Shown one piece after another: positions 1-7,526 of a stretch of 26,082 bases of DNA; the stretch's first letter is position 1, and every line of letters starts with the position of its first letter. This stretch comes from Fidelibacterota bacterium (lineage in GTDB: Bacteria > Fidelibacterota > Marinisomatia > SCGC-AAA003-L08 > D37C17). The position numbers and the translations under genes are program-made. The stretch spans positions 23,760 to 49,841 of the forward strand of contig PAJD01000030.1 of assembly GCA_002705605.1 (NCBI GenBank), given 5' to 3'. Under the pieces are notes generated by a model. It was given only the letters and a program-made list of their open reading frames with translations, did no database searches and was not told the DNA's origin.

Positions 1-1142
1 CCATTCGAACTGATACTCCTATCTGATCTAAGCACATCAAAAAAATGAATTTCTTTAATAAGTTTTTCACTTTCATTTTGTAATGATAAAAGGTCAGGAG
101 CATTTTTTAAATAAAAATACCCACAACAAACCTCATCACTTCCATCTCCATTAAATATGACCTTACAGTCTGAATTATTTTTAATATACTTTGACACAAG
201 ATAATTTCCAACACTTGCTCTTACGGTAGTTATATCATAAGATTCAATTTTATATATAACTTCCTCAATAGCATCTAAAAATTCATCAGCAGATATTTCT
301 ACATGATGATGATTAGATCCAATATGCTTGGCTACTATATTGGCATAATGAAGGTCAACACTTCCAGGCATTCCTATTGAAAAAGTATCTAGATTTTTAT
401 TATCCCCATATTTTGCTACTAAAGCAGCGATTAAACTTGAGTCTAATCCACCAGATAGCAAACACCCAATTTTTCTTTCAGACATTAATCTTTTTTTAAC
501 AGATTCAGTTAATGTTGTTTTTATATTCTTAATAATATCAGATTCATCTGTAATATTTTCAAAATTTAATTTATAGAAAGGATTAAATTTGTGAATACTA
601 TCTGAAGAAAACCAAGTTCCAGGTTTAAATGGGATTATTTTATCACAATTTTCTACAAGAGGCTTAGCTTCAGAAGCTATATAAATATCATTATCTTTAT
701 AACCTACAAAGCCAGGTCTAACACCAAATGGATCTCTAGCTGAGTATAAAATATTTTTTTTCTCATTATATAAAACAAACATAAAAACACCATCTAGCTC
801 TTTAACTGTTTGCTCAATTCCAAATTCCTTATAAAGGTGTAAGATAATTTCACAATCTGAACCGGTTCTTAAATGAAAGTTATATTTATTAGCTAAATTT
901 TTAAAATTATATATCTCTCCATTACATATTAAAGATAAACTATCATCATCTGGATGAGATAAGGGTTGATTTCCACTTTCAGAAATACCAACAATAGATA
1001 ATCTATGAAAACCAAATAATATACTATCTTCAAAATTTTTATATTTTGAATTATCTGGACCTCTATATTGAATTAAATCAATAGAATCTTTAAGATTATC
1101 TAATGTTTTACTTTTACCTTTATATGAAAAAATTCCACACAT
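1..1142 (-). CDS. asnB: Asparagine synthetase, glutamine-hydrolysing (3' end cut by window edge)
   Basis: Makes asparagine from aspartate, ATP and glutamine in the cytosol. The first 380 codons are present and open to the window edge. The protein begins MCGIFSYKG, so Cys2 becomes the N-terminal nucleophile of a class II glutamine amidotransferase after Met removal. Further glutaminase motifs follow: QYRGPDN, CNGEIYNF and the RTGSDCE stretch. The synthetase domain has the ATP pyrophosphatase loop SGGLDSS at residues 230-236 and then NGDGSDEV, the counterpart of the GEGSDE motif in E. coli AsnB. The ATG at 1140-1142 is fixed by the need for Cys at position 2; no clear Shine-Dalgarno is seen. 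E. coli AsnB is about 554 aa, so roughly 170 residues are missing. Wider family members (sugar-modifying AsnB-like proteins) are possible, but the C-terminal domain is close to true asparagine synthetases. Confidence 0.93.
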   Translation of the reverse strand, partial: MCGIFSYKGKSKTLDNLKDSIDLIQYRGPDNSKYKNFEDSILFGFHRLSIVGISESGNQPLSHPDDDSLSLICNGEIYNFKNLANKYNFHLRTGSDCEIILHLYKEFGIEQTVKELDGVFMFVLYNEKKNILYSARDPFGVRPGFVGYKDNDIYIASEAKPLVENCDKIIPFKPGTWFSSDSIHKFNPFYKLNFENITDESDIIKNIKTTLTESVKKRLMSERKIGCLLSGGLDSSLIAALVAKYGDNKNLDTFSIGMPGSVDLHYANIVAKHIGSNHHHVEISADEFLDAIEEVIYKIESYDITTVRASVGNYLVSKYIKNNSDCKVIFNGDGSDEVCCGYFYLKNAPDLLSLQNESEKLIKEIHFFDVLRSDRSISSN

Positions 1143-1204
1143 ATGCTTTTCACTAATTTTTAATTAATCTAATAAATAGGGGTATAAATTAAGGAAACTA
1201 GTCT

Positions 1205-1882
1205 TTAATTACTTAAAATTAAATTTACCATTGAAATAACATCTGTAACATTCAAGGCATTATCATTATTTATATCAGCTACTTGATTATATTCTCCAGC
1301 TAATATAAGATTAACTACACTAATAACATCTACAACATTTAATTCACCATCAGCATTAATATCACCTGGAACAGAAGATACCATTTCATCAATTAAAATT
1401 TGAATTTGGGCATATAGTTCATTTAACTGAGAATTAGATATAGACGAACCTGAATAATCGCCAATATATCTTCTTTCAAGACTTGGGTCTACCAATGCAA
1501 TTTTTTTTCTTGCTCCATCAGTACCTTCTAAAAACTGGTTCCACACACCCATAGTAAAGTCTTGAACCCAAGGACCAGTTACATTCCATGAGTTTACTGA
1601 ACCTGCACCAATACCTATACCAATTAATACAACTTTATCTGTATCCCATGCTCCACTATCATTTAAATCACACAACTGTGTGAAAATTTGACGTCATCCA
1701 CCTCAAGATTCCCAACCAAAATAATTAATTGTAATTTTACCTTCAAAATATGAAGGTCCAATAAAAGTACCATTTAAATCACTATTTGTATTAGTATCTT
1801 GAAGGGAATAATCATAATCTTGAGAAAAAGAAAATCCAATTAAAATGATGATTAATACTTGTTTTATTTTTTGAAAATTCAT
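1205..1882 (-). CDS. Secreted thioredoxin-like selenoprotein with U-G-G-U motif and C-terminal dockerin
   Basis: Read with two in-frame TGA codons (1703-1705 and 1694-1696) as selenocysteine, this is one 225-aa protein from ATG 1882 to TAA at 1205. Residues 1-20 are a signal peptide (MNFQK, then a hydrophobic run ending FSFS). Residues 48-63 read KITINYFGWES-U-G-G-U, followed by RQIFTQLCDL: the strand, CxxC and helix start of a thioredoxin fold, with both Cys positions as TGA (U60, U63). A Trx-like body follows to about residue 171, then a dockerin pair (GDINADGELN, ADINNDNALN). The frame is unbroken on both sides of the TGAs, and TGA is a true stop elsewhere in the window (2650, 3930, 5110), so Trp recoding is unlikely. 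An ordinary gene call would keep only the part after the TGAs, from TTG 1675. Likely role: thiol or peroxide redox chemistry outside the cytoplasm. A pseudogene is the alternative, but two stops exactly at the redox positions make that improbable. Confidence 0.82.
1665..1689 (-). promoter_or_regulatory. Candidate bacterial SECIS hairpin for the two UGA codons
   Basis: On the minus strand, just after the second TGA, TCACAC pairs with GTGTGA (six base pairs, 1678-1683 with 1668-1673) around the tetraloop AGTT (1674-1677). Below it, three unpaired U (1684-1686) bulge out and AAA (1687-1689) can pair with UUU (1665-1667). The loop starts 16 nt after the second UGA and 25 nt after the first. Known bacterial SECIS elements have a short stem, a G among the first loop bases, a bulged U and a loop roughly 16-37 nt from the UGA; all of these fit. 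The fold was drawn by eye, without energy calculation. Confidence 0.6.
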
Positions 1883-1921
1883 TTAGTTAAATTTATTAAA
1901 AAATTAAAAAATATAAAATAA

Positions 1922-2653
1922 TTATTTCCTCAAATTTGATTTTGAAAAAATAATATCTGAAATTTCTTGATCAAACTGGATATCTTTTATAATCCATTCT
2001 GTACCTTTACTATTTTTTTTAAGTTCATCCTTAAAAATAAATCTCGTAGGAAACCATCTATCTCCTATTTTTTTTATACCATCCATTGAAGTTGACTTTA
2101 ATAACTTTCCACTCTTTGCATATAACTCCTCTTTTATAGGTAAAAAATATTCTGCATCTACCCATTCACGTCTTTTTGGATAGGAAATACCTTCAGTTTT
2201 TGCTTCTAAAAATATAATATAACATTTTCGATTGTTAATATACTCTTCGCCTTCTAAAATAGCTGAATATAATTGGTCAAGTGGCTTATCTTCCATGACA
2301 TCATTATATGACATATCTGAGCCCATAATTGATTGTCTTAACATATGACCTGATATTTGAATAATTCTATCTGTTTGAGGGGAATAAGTAAGTAAAATGT
2401 CATCTAGCTTCAGCATTTTACTTCCTTGCTCTCTTGGAGGAGAAAGATATTCTGTAAACGCTTTATCTGTGCCAACTATCCAACTTTGTGAAACAATAGT
2501 TCTACTTGCTCTTCTTCCATGCACAATCATCTCACTTGTTATAACTCTATTTTTTGAATTTAAATTAAAGTCAATTTTATTTATAATTTCATTAACATTT
2601 AGATCACTTGATATGATGGTACTTAATAAAATAAGTATAATTTTATATTTCAT
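1922..2653 (-). CDS. LolA-like outer-membrane lipoprotein-sorting protein (COG2834 type)
   Basis: A 243-aa exported protein of the LolA-like fold, probably carrying a lipid or lipoprotein between the inner-membrane transporter encoded upstream and the outer membrane. The N-terminus (MKYKIILILLSTIISSD) is a signal peptide. The rest shows the alternating strand pattern and typical phrases of the family, such as KAFTEYLSPPREQGSKML, LLTYSPQTDRIIQISG and GDRWFPTRFIFKDE. Its ATG overlaps the TGA of the preceding permease (ATGA), so it is the last gene of the ABC cassette and translationally coupled to it. Family members beside FtsX/MacB-like permeases are common; the cargo is unknown. The antisense ORF at 2397-2669 is a shadow. 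Confidence 0.82.
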   Translation of the reverse strand: MKYKIILILLSTIISSDLNVNEIINKIDFNLNSKNRVITSEMIVHGRRASRTIVSQSWIVGTDKAFTEYLSPPREQGSKMLKLDDILLTYSPQTDRIIQISGHMLRQSIMGSDMSYNDVMEDKPLDQLYSAILEGEEYINNRKCYIIFLEAKTEGISYPKRREWVDAEYFLPIKEELYAKSGKLLKSTSMDGIKKIGDRWFPTRFIFKDELKKNSKGTEWIIKDIQFDQEISDIIFSKSNLRK

Positions 2654-3933
2654 GCTTCCAATTCCTTAAATAATTGAGCCATTTCTCTGCTGTAAATTGC
2701 ACGTCCTGCAAGCATAGTTCCAAATACTGTTGCTAAAATACCAGGAATAAATCCGATATAAAATAATTCAGACGTTACTTGAGGATAAAAAACATTGGGC
2801 ATAGCAAAATTTGATGAATTCAAACTATCAATTGCTTTAGAATAATCAAGGCCTACCCTTTCTAAATAAGAAGTAATTGATATCCCAATCATTGTTCCAA
2901 ATAAGCTCCCTAAAAATCCAATCATCAATGACTCAACTATCATTGATTTAAAAACATGGCTTTTTGTCTCTCCAATAGCTAAACGCATTCCAATTTCACC
3001 ATATCTCCTAAGGCCATTCATTATTCCCATATTCCATAATACAAGAGTAACCACTATTAGAAACAATGCCATAATAATAAACATTATAACATTACTAAAA
3101 TCAACTATTGTTGACATTTGGTTAGAGTCTCTTAAAGCAAGCATGAAAGGTCTATAAACATCAGTAGTATCAGAAAATTGAATATTATATTCATTCCTCA
3201 TAAAAACAGTTTCTTTATCATCAAAAAATAAATTTTTTTCATAGCCTAATATTTCTGATGATGCATTTTCCATATCTAAGGCAATTTCTGCTCCTTTAAT
3301 ATCTACAATCATCATATCTTTGTCTATAGGTCCTAGATTTAAGTTGAATATTCCTGAAACTAAAAAATTATAAGTTGAAAATGCACCATCCATTGTAGAA
3401 CCAATAAAGGTAACAATATTTCCAGGATTCACATTTAAGCGTTCAGCCAATCTTTCACTTAATAAAATTTCATTTTTATTAGAAAAAATTTCACCTTTTG
3501 TAATTTTATCATCAATACCCCAAACTTTAAACTGCTTTGAATTATTTGATAAAAAATCTATTCCTAATCCAAAAACTGGACTTTGCATTAATGTCTCTCC
3601 ATTACTATCAGGAACATCTAACAATCCTGCAAAAGTAATTCGTCTAGTCCACATATAATCTTGATATTTTTCTTCTAAATCATTAATTAATTTATCTGAT
3701 TCTAATAATGCTAAATCATTTGGTAATAATTGATATTCTAAATTATATGCATGTGTTACAACTTTAATATGACCTGAATTAACTAATGCTGTATTAAAAA
3801 ATAAGGAGTTATAAATACCATTTAAAAAACCACTAAAAAAAATTATTATTGCAACAATAGATGTTATAATTATTAATGGGAAAAAACTACGGGATCTATC
3901 TCTTATCAATCCTTTAAATAAAAAGTTTATCAT
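2650..3933 (-). CDS. ABC transporter permease, FtsX/LolE type (second permease)
   Basis: A 427-aa inner-membrane permease. One membrane helix lies near residues 18-38 (PLIIITSIVAIIIFFSGFL), then a large periplasmic domain to about 280, then three helices in the C-terminal third (around 283-305, 330-352 and 390-415). This is the MacB/LolC/LolE/FtsX layout. The segment GLRRYGEIGMRLAIGETKS is the cytoplasmic coupling loop of FtsX-like domains. It overlaps the first permease by ATGA at its start and the LolA-like gene by ATGA at its end. The stop is TGA, which helps show that TGA is a real stop here. It probably forms a heterodimer with the neighbouring permease on the ATPase at 5110-5805. Confidence 0.9.
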   Translation of the reverse strand: MINFLFKGLIRDRSRSFFPLIIITSIVAIIIFFSGFLNGIYNSLFFNTALVNSGHIKVVTHAYNLEYQLLPNDLALLESDKLINDLEEKYQDYMWTRRITFAGLLDVPDSNGETLMQSPVFGLGIDFLSNNSKQFKVWGIDDKITKGEIFSNKNEILLSERLAERLNVNPGNIVTFIGSTMDGAFSTYNFLVSGIFNLNLGPIDKDMMIVDIKGAEIALDMENASSEILGYEKNLFFDDKETVFMRNEYNIQFSDTTDVYRPFMLALRDSNQMSTIVDFSNVIMFIIMALFLIVVTLVLWNMGIMNGLRRYGEIGMRLAIGETKSHVFKSMIVESLMIGFLGSLFGTMIGISITSYLERVGLDYSKAIDSLNSSNFAMPNVFYPQVTSELFYIGFIPGILATVFGTMLAGRAIYSREMAQLFKELEA

Positions 3934-5105
3934 AACACTGTTTTCCCTCTTATTGCATCCACAGGATTCATCCTGGATATTCTTCTTGATGGAATATAGC
4001 TTACTATAAGCAAAATAATAAAAACTATAATCGCTGTTGCAATTAAAAGTAATGGAGAATATACTGGCATAAGAGTTTTTGAAATAATTAAACCCATATC
4101 AGAATAATCAATCGGTAAAGGAATTCCATTTATATTAAAATAATATAGAATGGGGCCAAACAATACTGCTGTTAAAAAAATCGCAAGTATTGCATTTAAT
4201 GCACCTTCTAAAGTAAATAATAGAACGACTCGTCCCTTTTGCATTCCAAGAGCCATTAAAGTTCCAATTTCTTTCTTTCTTCTAAATATTGATAATGTTT
4301 GAGCATTAAATATTCCCATTGCTGCAAGTGCAAGTAAAATAATATAAATCATAATTGCATTAGGTCTATCTTGCTCAATAATAGCTTTCATATCTCTAAC
4401 TAAATATTCAACATCTCTCTTAATCCAGTCTTCAGAACTATGAAGCTCTTTTATCCCTTCTTTATAAACTACATATGTTGACTCATTTGGCATAGATAAA
4501 ATATCTCTAGCAATATTAAGAGGAATCCAAATATGCCCTATATCTATTTTGAAGTTCCCAGAATCCATAATATGTATAATCTCACCTTCAGCTGCATCGT
4601 AAGTTCTAGACGCATCCATCCATCTAATTGTAAAAGTGTCTCCTAATTCTAATTTTGAATATGCGGCCATTCCTTTGCCTATCATTATTGGAATATTAGG
4701 GCCATTATATTTTATTAATTCTTTTGTAGGGATATTTAAAATTGATTGATCCAATGTAATTCCTTTCATAATTACAGGAACAATTCTACCGTTTGGATAA
4801 ATAGCTGCCTGACTTACTAAAACTTCTAAAGCTTTTTCATCTTCAACTATAGATTTTAATACTTGAGGTGTTTTAGAGTGTGAATCTTCAAAGGTTATAG
4901 GATCATAAGGATCATATTTAGGGTGCCAATATGCTCCTCCAGAAATCTCTGTATCAATTGATACATTCATAGCATGCTCCATCATTCCTGAGTACATGCC
5001 TGAAGAAAATATAATCATAAAAATTGAAACAGATGTTACAAATACATTTAACCAAGTCCTTATACCAGCCCCTAACAAATTTTTTATAGCTATCTTAAAT
5101 AACAT
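3930..5105 (-). CDS. ABC transporter permease, FtsX/LolC type (first permease)
   Basis: A 391-aa inner-membrane permease of the same fold as its neighbour: a helix near residues 15-40 after MLFKIAIKNLLGAGIRTWLN, a periplasmic domain, then three C-terminal helices (about 250-275, 300-330 and 345-370). The coupling loop is FRRKKEIGTLMALGMQKGR, and the end SYIPSRRISRMNPVDAIRGK is typical of FtsX C-termini. The start is set at ATG 5105: an upstream in-frame start at 5144 would put 13 extra residues inside the ATPase gene, whereas 5105 leaves a 4-base gap after the ATPase stop and begins with the usual FKIAIKNLL motif. It ends in TGA overlapping the next ATG. Confidence 0.9.
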   Translation of the reverse strand: MLFKIAIKNLLGAGIRTWLNVFVTSVSIFMIIFSSGMYSGMMEHAMNVSIDTEISGGAYWHPKYDPYDPITFEDSHSKTPQVLKSIVEDEKALEVLVSQAAIYPNGRIVPVIMKGITLDQSILNIPTKELIKYNGPNIPIMIGKGMAAYSKLELGDTFTIRWMDASRTYDAAEGEIIHIMDSGNFKIDIGHIWIPLNIARDILSMPNESTYVVYKEGIKELHSSEDWIKRDVEYLVRDMKAIIEQDRPNAIMIYIILLALAAMGIFNAQTLSIFRRKKEIGTLMALGMQKGRVVLLFTLEGALNAILAIFLTAVLFGPILYYFNINGIPLPIDYSDMGLIISKTLMPVYSPLLLIATAIIVFIILLIVSYIPSRRISRMNPVDAIRGKTVL

Positions 5106-5109
5106 ATAA

Positions 5110-5805
5110 TCACTTATTATTTTTATCTTCTGATATTTGACCATCTTCTAAAGAAATTATCCTTTTTAAATAGCTCATTATCTTTTCATCATGTGTTGAA
5201 AAAATAAAAGATGTTTTGAAATCCTTATTTAATTTTCTCATTATTTCCATAATATGAAAAGAATTTTCAGAATCAAGATTAGCTGTTGGTTCATCAGCTA
5301 AAACAATAGTTGGTTTATGGACAATTGCTCTTGCAATAGCTGTCCGTTGACATTGGCCTCCACTTAGCTGATTTGGCTTTGAATCTATTTTATCAATTAA
5401 CCCTACGGATTCTACAGCACTATAAACCATATCTTTTCTTTTATTTTTATCTATTTTATTTAAGATTAAAGGTAATTCCACATTTTCATAAACAGTATAA
5501 ACTGGTAAAAGATTATAATTTTGAAAAATAAATCCCATATGCTTTCTTCTGATCAAAGCACGGTCTTTATGAGAAGTTTCATTAATTAAATTATTTAAAA
5601 CACTCACCTCTCCAGATGTTGGTGAATCTAAACCACCTATTATATTTAATAGTGTTGTTTTTCCTGAGCCTGACGGTCCAACTAAACCAGAGAATTCACC
5701 TTTTCTAACCGTTAAATTAATATCATTTAAAGCTGTAAAAAAATCTCCCCCTATAGGGAATTTTTTTATTAATGATTTTATTTTTATAATAACATCTTTT
5801 TTCAT
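5110..5805 (-). CDS. ABC transporter ATPase, LolD/MacB family
   Basis: A 231-aa cytosolic ATPase that powers the two FtsX-type permeases encoded just after it. All motifs are intact: Walker A GPSGSGKTT (43-51), Q-loop FIFQNYNLLP (Gln95), signature LSGGQCQRTAIARA (147-160), Walker B IVLADEPTANLD (167-178) and the switch histidine in FSTHD (His205). Length and motif spacing match LolD/MacB/FtsE-type ATPases, which act in mechanotransmission or lipoprotein extraction rather than pore transport. It lies 9 bases after the beta-barrel gene and 4 bases before the first permease, in a clear operon. It ends in TGA. Confidence 0.93.
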   Translation of the reverse strand: MKKDVIIKIKSLIKKFPIGGDFFTALNDINLTVRKGEFSGLVGPSGSGKTTLLNIIGGLDSPTSGEVSVLNNLINETSHKDRALIRRKHMGFIFQNYNLLPVYTVYENVELPLILNKIDKNKRKDMVYSAVESVGLIDKIDSKPNQLSGGQCQRTAIARAIVHKPTIVLADEPTANLDSENSFHIMEIMRKLNKDFKTSFIFSTHDEKIMSYLKRIISLEDGQISEDKNNK

Positions 5806-5814
5806 AAAACCTTT

Positions 5815-6891
5815 CTAATGATTATAAATAAACATTATTTTAAAATTATCTTGAAATTCTGAAGGATTAATTGATAGCATACAATTAATACTAAAATAAT
5901 CAAACATAGTTGACCACCTTAAAAGATTATAAGAATCATCGGTCTCCCAATCTTTGATTGTAACAAACATTAGATCATTTAACATTCCTATAGGCATACT
6001 TGCTATTAATGAAGAGGATGTTTGATGCAAAATCCAAGGATTTTGGTCAGTATCCGCTGTACTCTCTTCAGAAATAATTGAAAAATACATTGATTCAGAA
6101 GAGATTAAAAGACCATTTAAAAGAGGGAATGTATAATCTGCTCCTAGTGTAATCATATCAAAGCGATTTAAATTTATATCCTTTGATGATGACAAAACAC
6201 TTGCACCTTCAAACCATAATCCCATTAAACCATCATATCTATAATCTATTCCAATTCGATGATTTTTTCCTGGGAACTCTATAGATGGTTGATTATCAAT
6301 AATTTGAGGTGCTTTGAAAACTTCATGATTTGTATTATCTCTATCATTATGATAACTCAAACCGAAGCTTCCGAGGTTATTTAAAAATTCAATACGGCTA
6401 CCACAAGAAAGTGTTTTATCATCAATGCACCACATCCAAAAAATTGAACTTTCAGATGGAAAAAATTGTGTTCTAATAGCCTTAACACCATCTGTTTGTC
6501 CAGTAGTAGAAGTAAAATCAATTGTATCAAACCAATTCAATGGCCTAAAGAGAGATGCTGTACCAAAAGATATTTTTTGCAGTCCTATTCTAAAATCATA
6601 TTTAGGATTAGAATGTCGCACCCACAATCTATAATTCTGATTTGTATTATAAGTATCAGAACCAAAATATTCAGAAGTTAATTTTCTACTCCATTCAAAA
6701 TCTAAATTATCATTTGCTTTTAATGAAAGTTCTGCAATATATCCAAAATATGATAAATTTTCAGAGTCATTTATAAAATTCGTATCCACCCAAAGTTGCC
6801 CTTTATAAGAGTAACTAAAAATAAAAGATAAAAAGATTATATAAATAAAGTAATTACAATAAAATTTCATGAATTTGAATTTATTATTCAT
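5815..6891 (-). CDS. Predicted outer-membrane beta-barrel protein in ABC cassette
   Basis: A 358-aa exported protein. Residues 1-28 form a signal peptide (basic start, then a long hydrophobic stretch ending IFSYS). The rest is rich in aromatic residues and amphipathic strands of about ten residues (LWVDTNFINDS, YRLWVRHSNPKYDFRIGLQK, LLRWSTMFDYFSINCMLSI), as in outer-membrane porin-like barrels. No enzymatic motif is recognised. It is the first gene of the cassette with the ATPase, two permeases and LolA-like protein, which suggests it is the outer-membrane partner or a cargo-linked barrel of that exporter. ATG 6891 is used; an in-frame ATG at 6870 is almost as good. The plus-strand ORFs at 6425-6681 are shadows. 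Confidence 0.72.
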   Translation of the reverse strand: MNNKFKFMKFYCNYFIYIIFLSFIFSYSYKGQLWVDTNFINDSENLSYFGYIAELSLKANDNLDFEWSRKLTSEYFGSDTYNTNQNYRLWVRHSNPKYDFRIGLQKISFGTASLFRPLNWFDTIDFTSTTGQTDGVKAIRTQFFPSESSIFWMWCIDDKTLSCGSRIEFLNNLGSFGLSYHNDRDNTNHEVFKAPQIIDNQPSIEFPGKNHRIGIDYRYDGLMGLWFEGASVLSSSKDINLNRFDMITLGADYTFPLLNGLLISSESMYFSIISEESTADTDQNPWILHQTSSSLIASMPIGMLNDLMFVTIKDWETDDSYNLLRWSTMFDYFSINCMLSINPSEFQDNFKIMFIYNH

Positions 6892-6904
6892 TTTTATTAT
6901 TGAA

Positions 6905-7522
6905 TTACATTAGTTCAAAATAAACTGGGAGAATATCATTTAAATGTAAATACTCTATGACTTTAATAATTCCAAATAAAAATAAAAAACCAAAAGATTC
7001 AGTTAATACTCTTTCTATTTTTTTTATATCAATATTCATTTTCTCATTTAAATCAAAAGATCTATAAATATTAAAATTCGGAAATATTTTAGGAGTCCTA
7101 TTATAATAATTCATGTATTCTTTATTATGATTACTTATCAAATTTTTCTCTTCACTTAACATTGTATTTCTATATATAAAAATCCACAATAAAAAGAATA
7201 CACTAAAAACTAAAATTGATTTAATAAAAAAACAAAAACCCATTAACAATATAAAACTAAAGAAATAAAGAGGATTTCTCATTAACGAATATGGACCTTT
7301 AACAATCAACTTTTGAGTTTTATTTCCTTCAATAAATAATGAAGACCAAATTCTTCCAAAAACACCTATTAAACCAAAAAGATATCCAAAAAATTCTAAC
7401 CAATTATAGGTTGGGCTCCAATCACTTACTTTATTATCTGAAAACAATAATACTACAATCATTATTAATAAAAATATTCTTGAAATTAACAACCTATATC
7501 TAGCAGCAGCAGTCTTTGGCAT
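6905..7522 (-). CDS. Isoprenylcysteine carboxyl methyltransferase (ICMT/PEMT)-like membrane protein
   Basis: A 205-aa multi-pass membrane protein with the ICMT/phospholipid methyltransferase signature: VKGPYSLMRNPLYFFSF around residue 80, then EEKNLISNHNKEYMNYYNRT and a Pro/Phe pair (KIFPNF). In the family this region binds S-adenosylmethionine and the lipid or thiol substrate. About four to five hydrophobic segments are visible. The start is chosen at ATG 7522 because AAGGA sits eight bases upstream, inside the end of the peptidase gene, and the gap is then 4 bases; the longer start at 7540 would overlap that gene. Many bacterial members have no known substrate, so the methyl acceptor cannot be named. 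Confidence 0.82.
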   Translation of the reverse strand: MPKTAAARYRLLISRIFLLIMIVVLLFSDNKVSDWSPTYNWLEFFGYLFGLIGVFGRIWSSLFIEGNKTQKLIVKGPYSLMRNPLYFFSFILLMGFCFFIKSILVFSVFFLLWIFIYRNTMLSEEKNLISNHNKEYMNYYNRTPKIFPNFNIYRSFDLNEKMNIDIKKIERVLTESFGFLFLFGIIKVIEYLHLNDILPVYFELM

Positions 7523-7526
7523 TACT

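Noticed and set aside
1694..1705. UGA read as Trp (genetic code 4/25)
   Set aside because: TGA is the stop of the genes ending at 2650, 3930 and 5110, each at an overlap or a few bases from the next gene start, and Trp is TGG throughout. Reading UGA as Trp would also give ESWGGWRQ, which makes no sense in the redox motif.
1205..1882. Pseudogene with two nonsense mutations
   Set aside because: The frame is intact on both sides, both stops are TGA and both fall exactly on CxxC positions, with a hairpin at the right distance. Decay would not place them so.
5106..5144. Longer start of the first permease (13 extra residues)
   Set aside because: It would overlap the ATPase gene by 35 bases and add residues unlike permease N-termini; ATG 5105 fits a 4-base gap.
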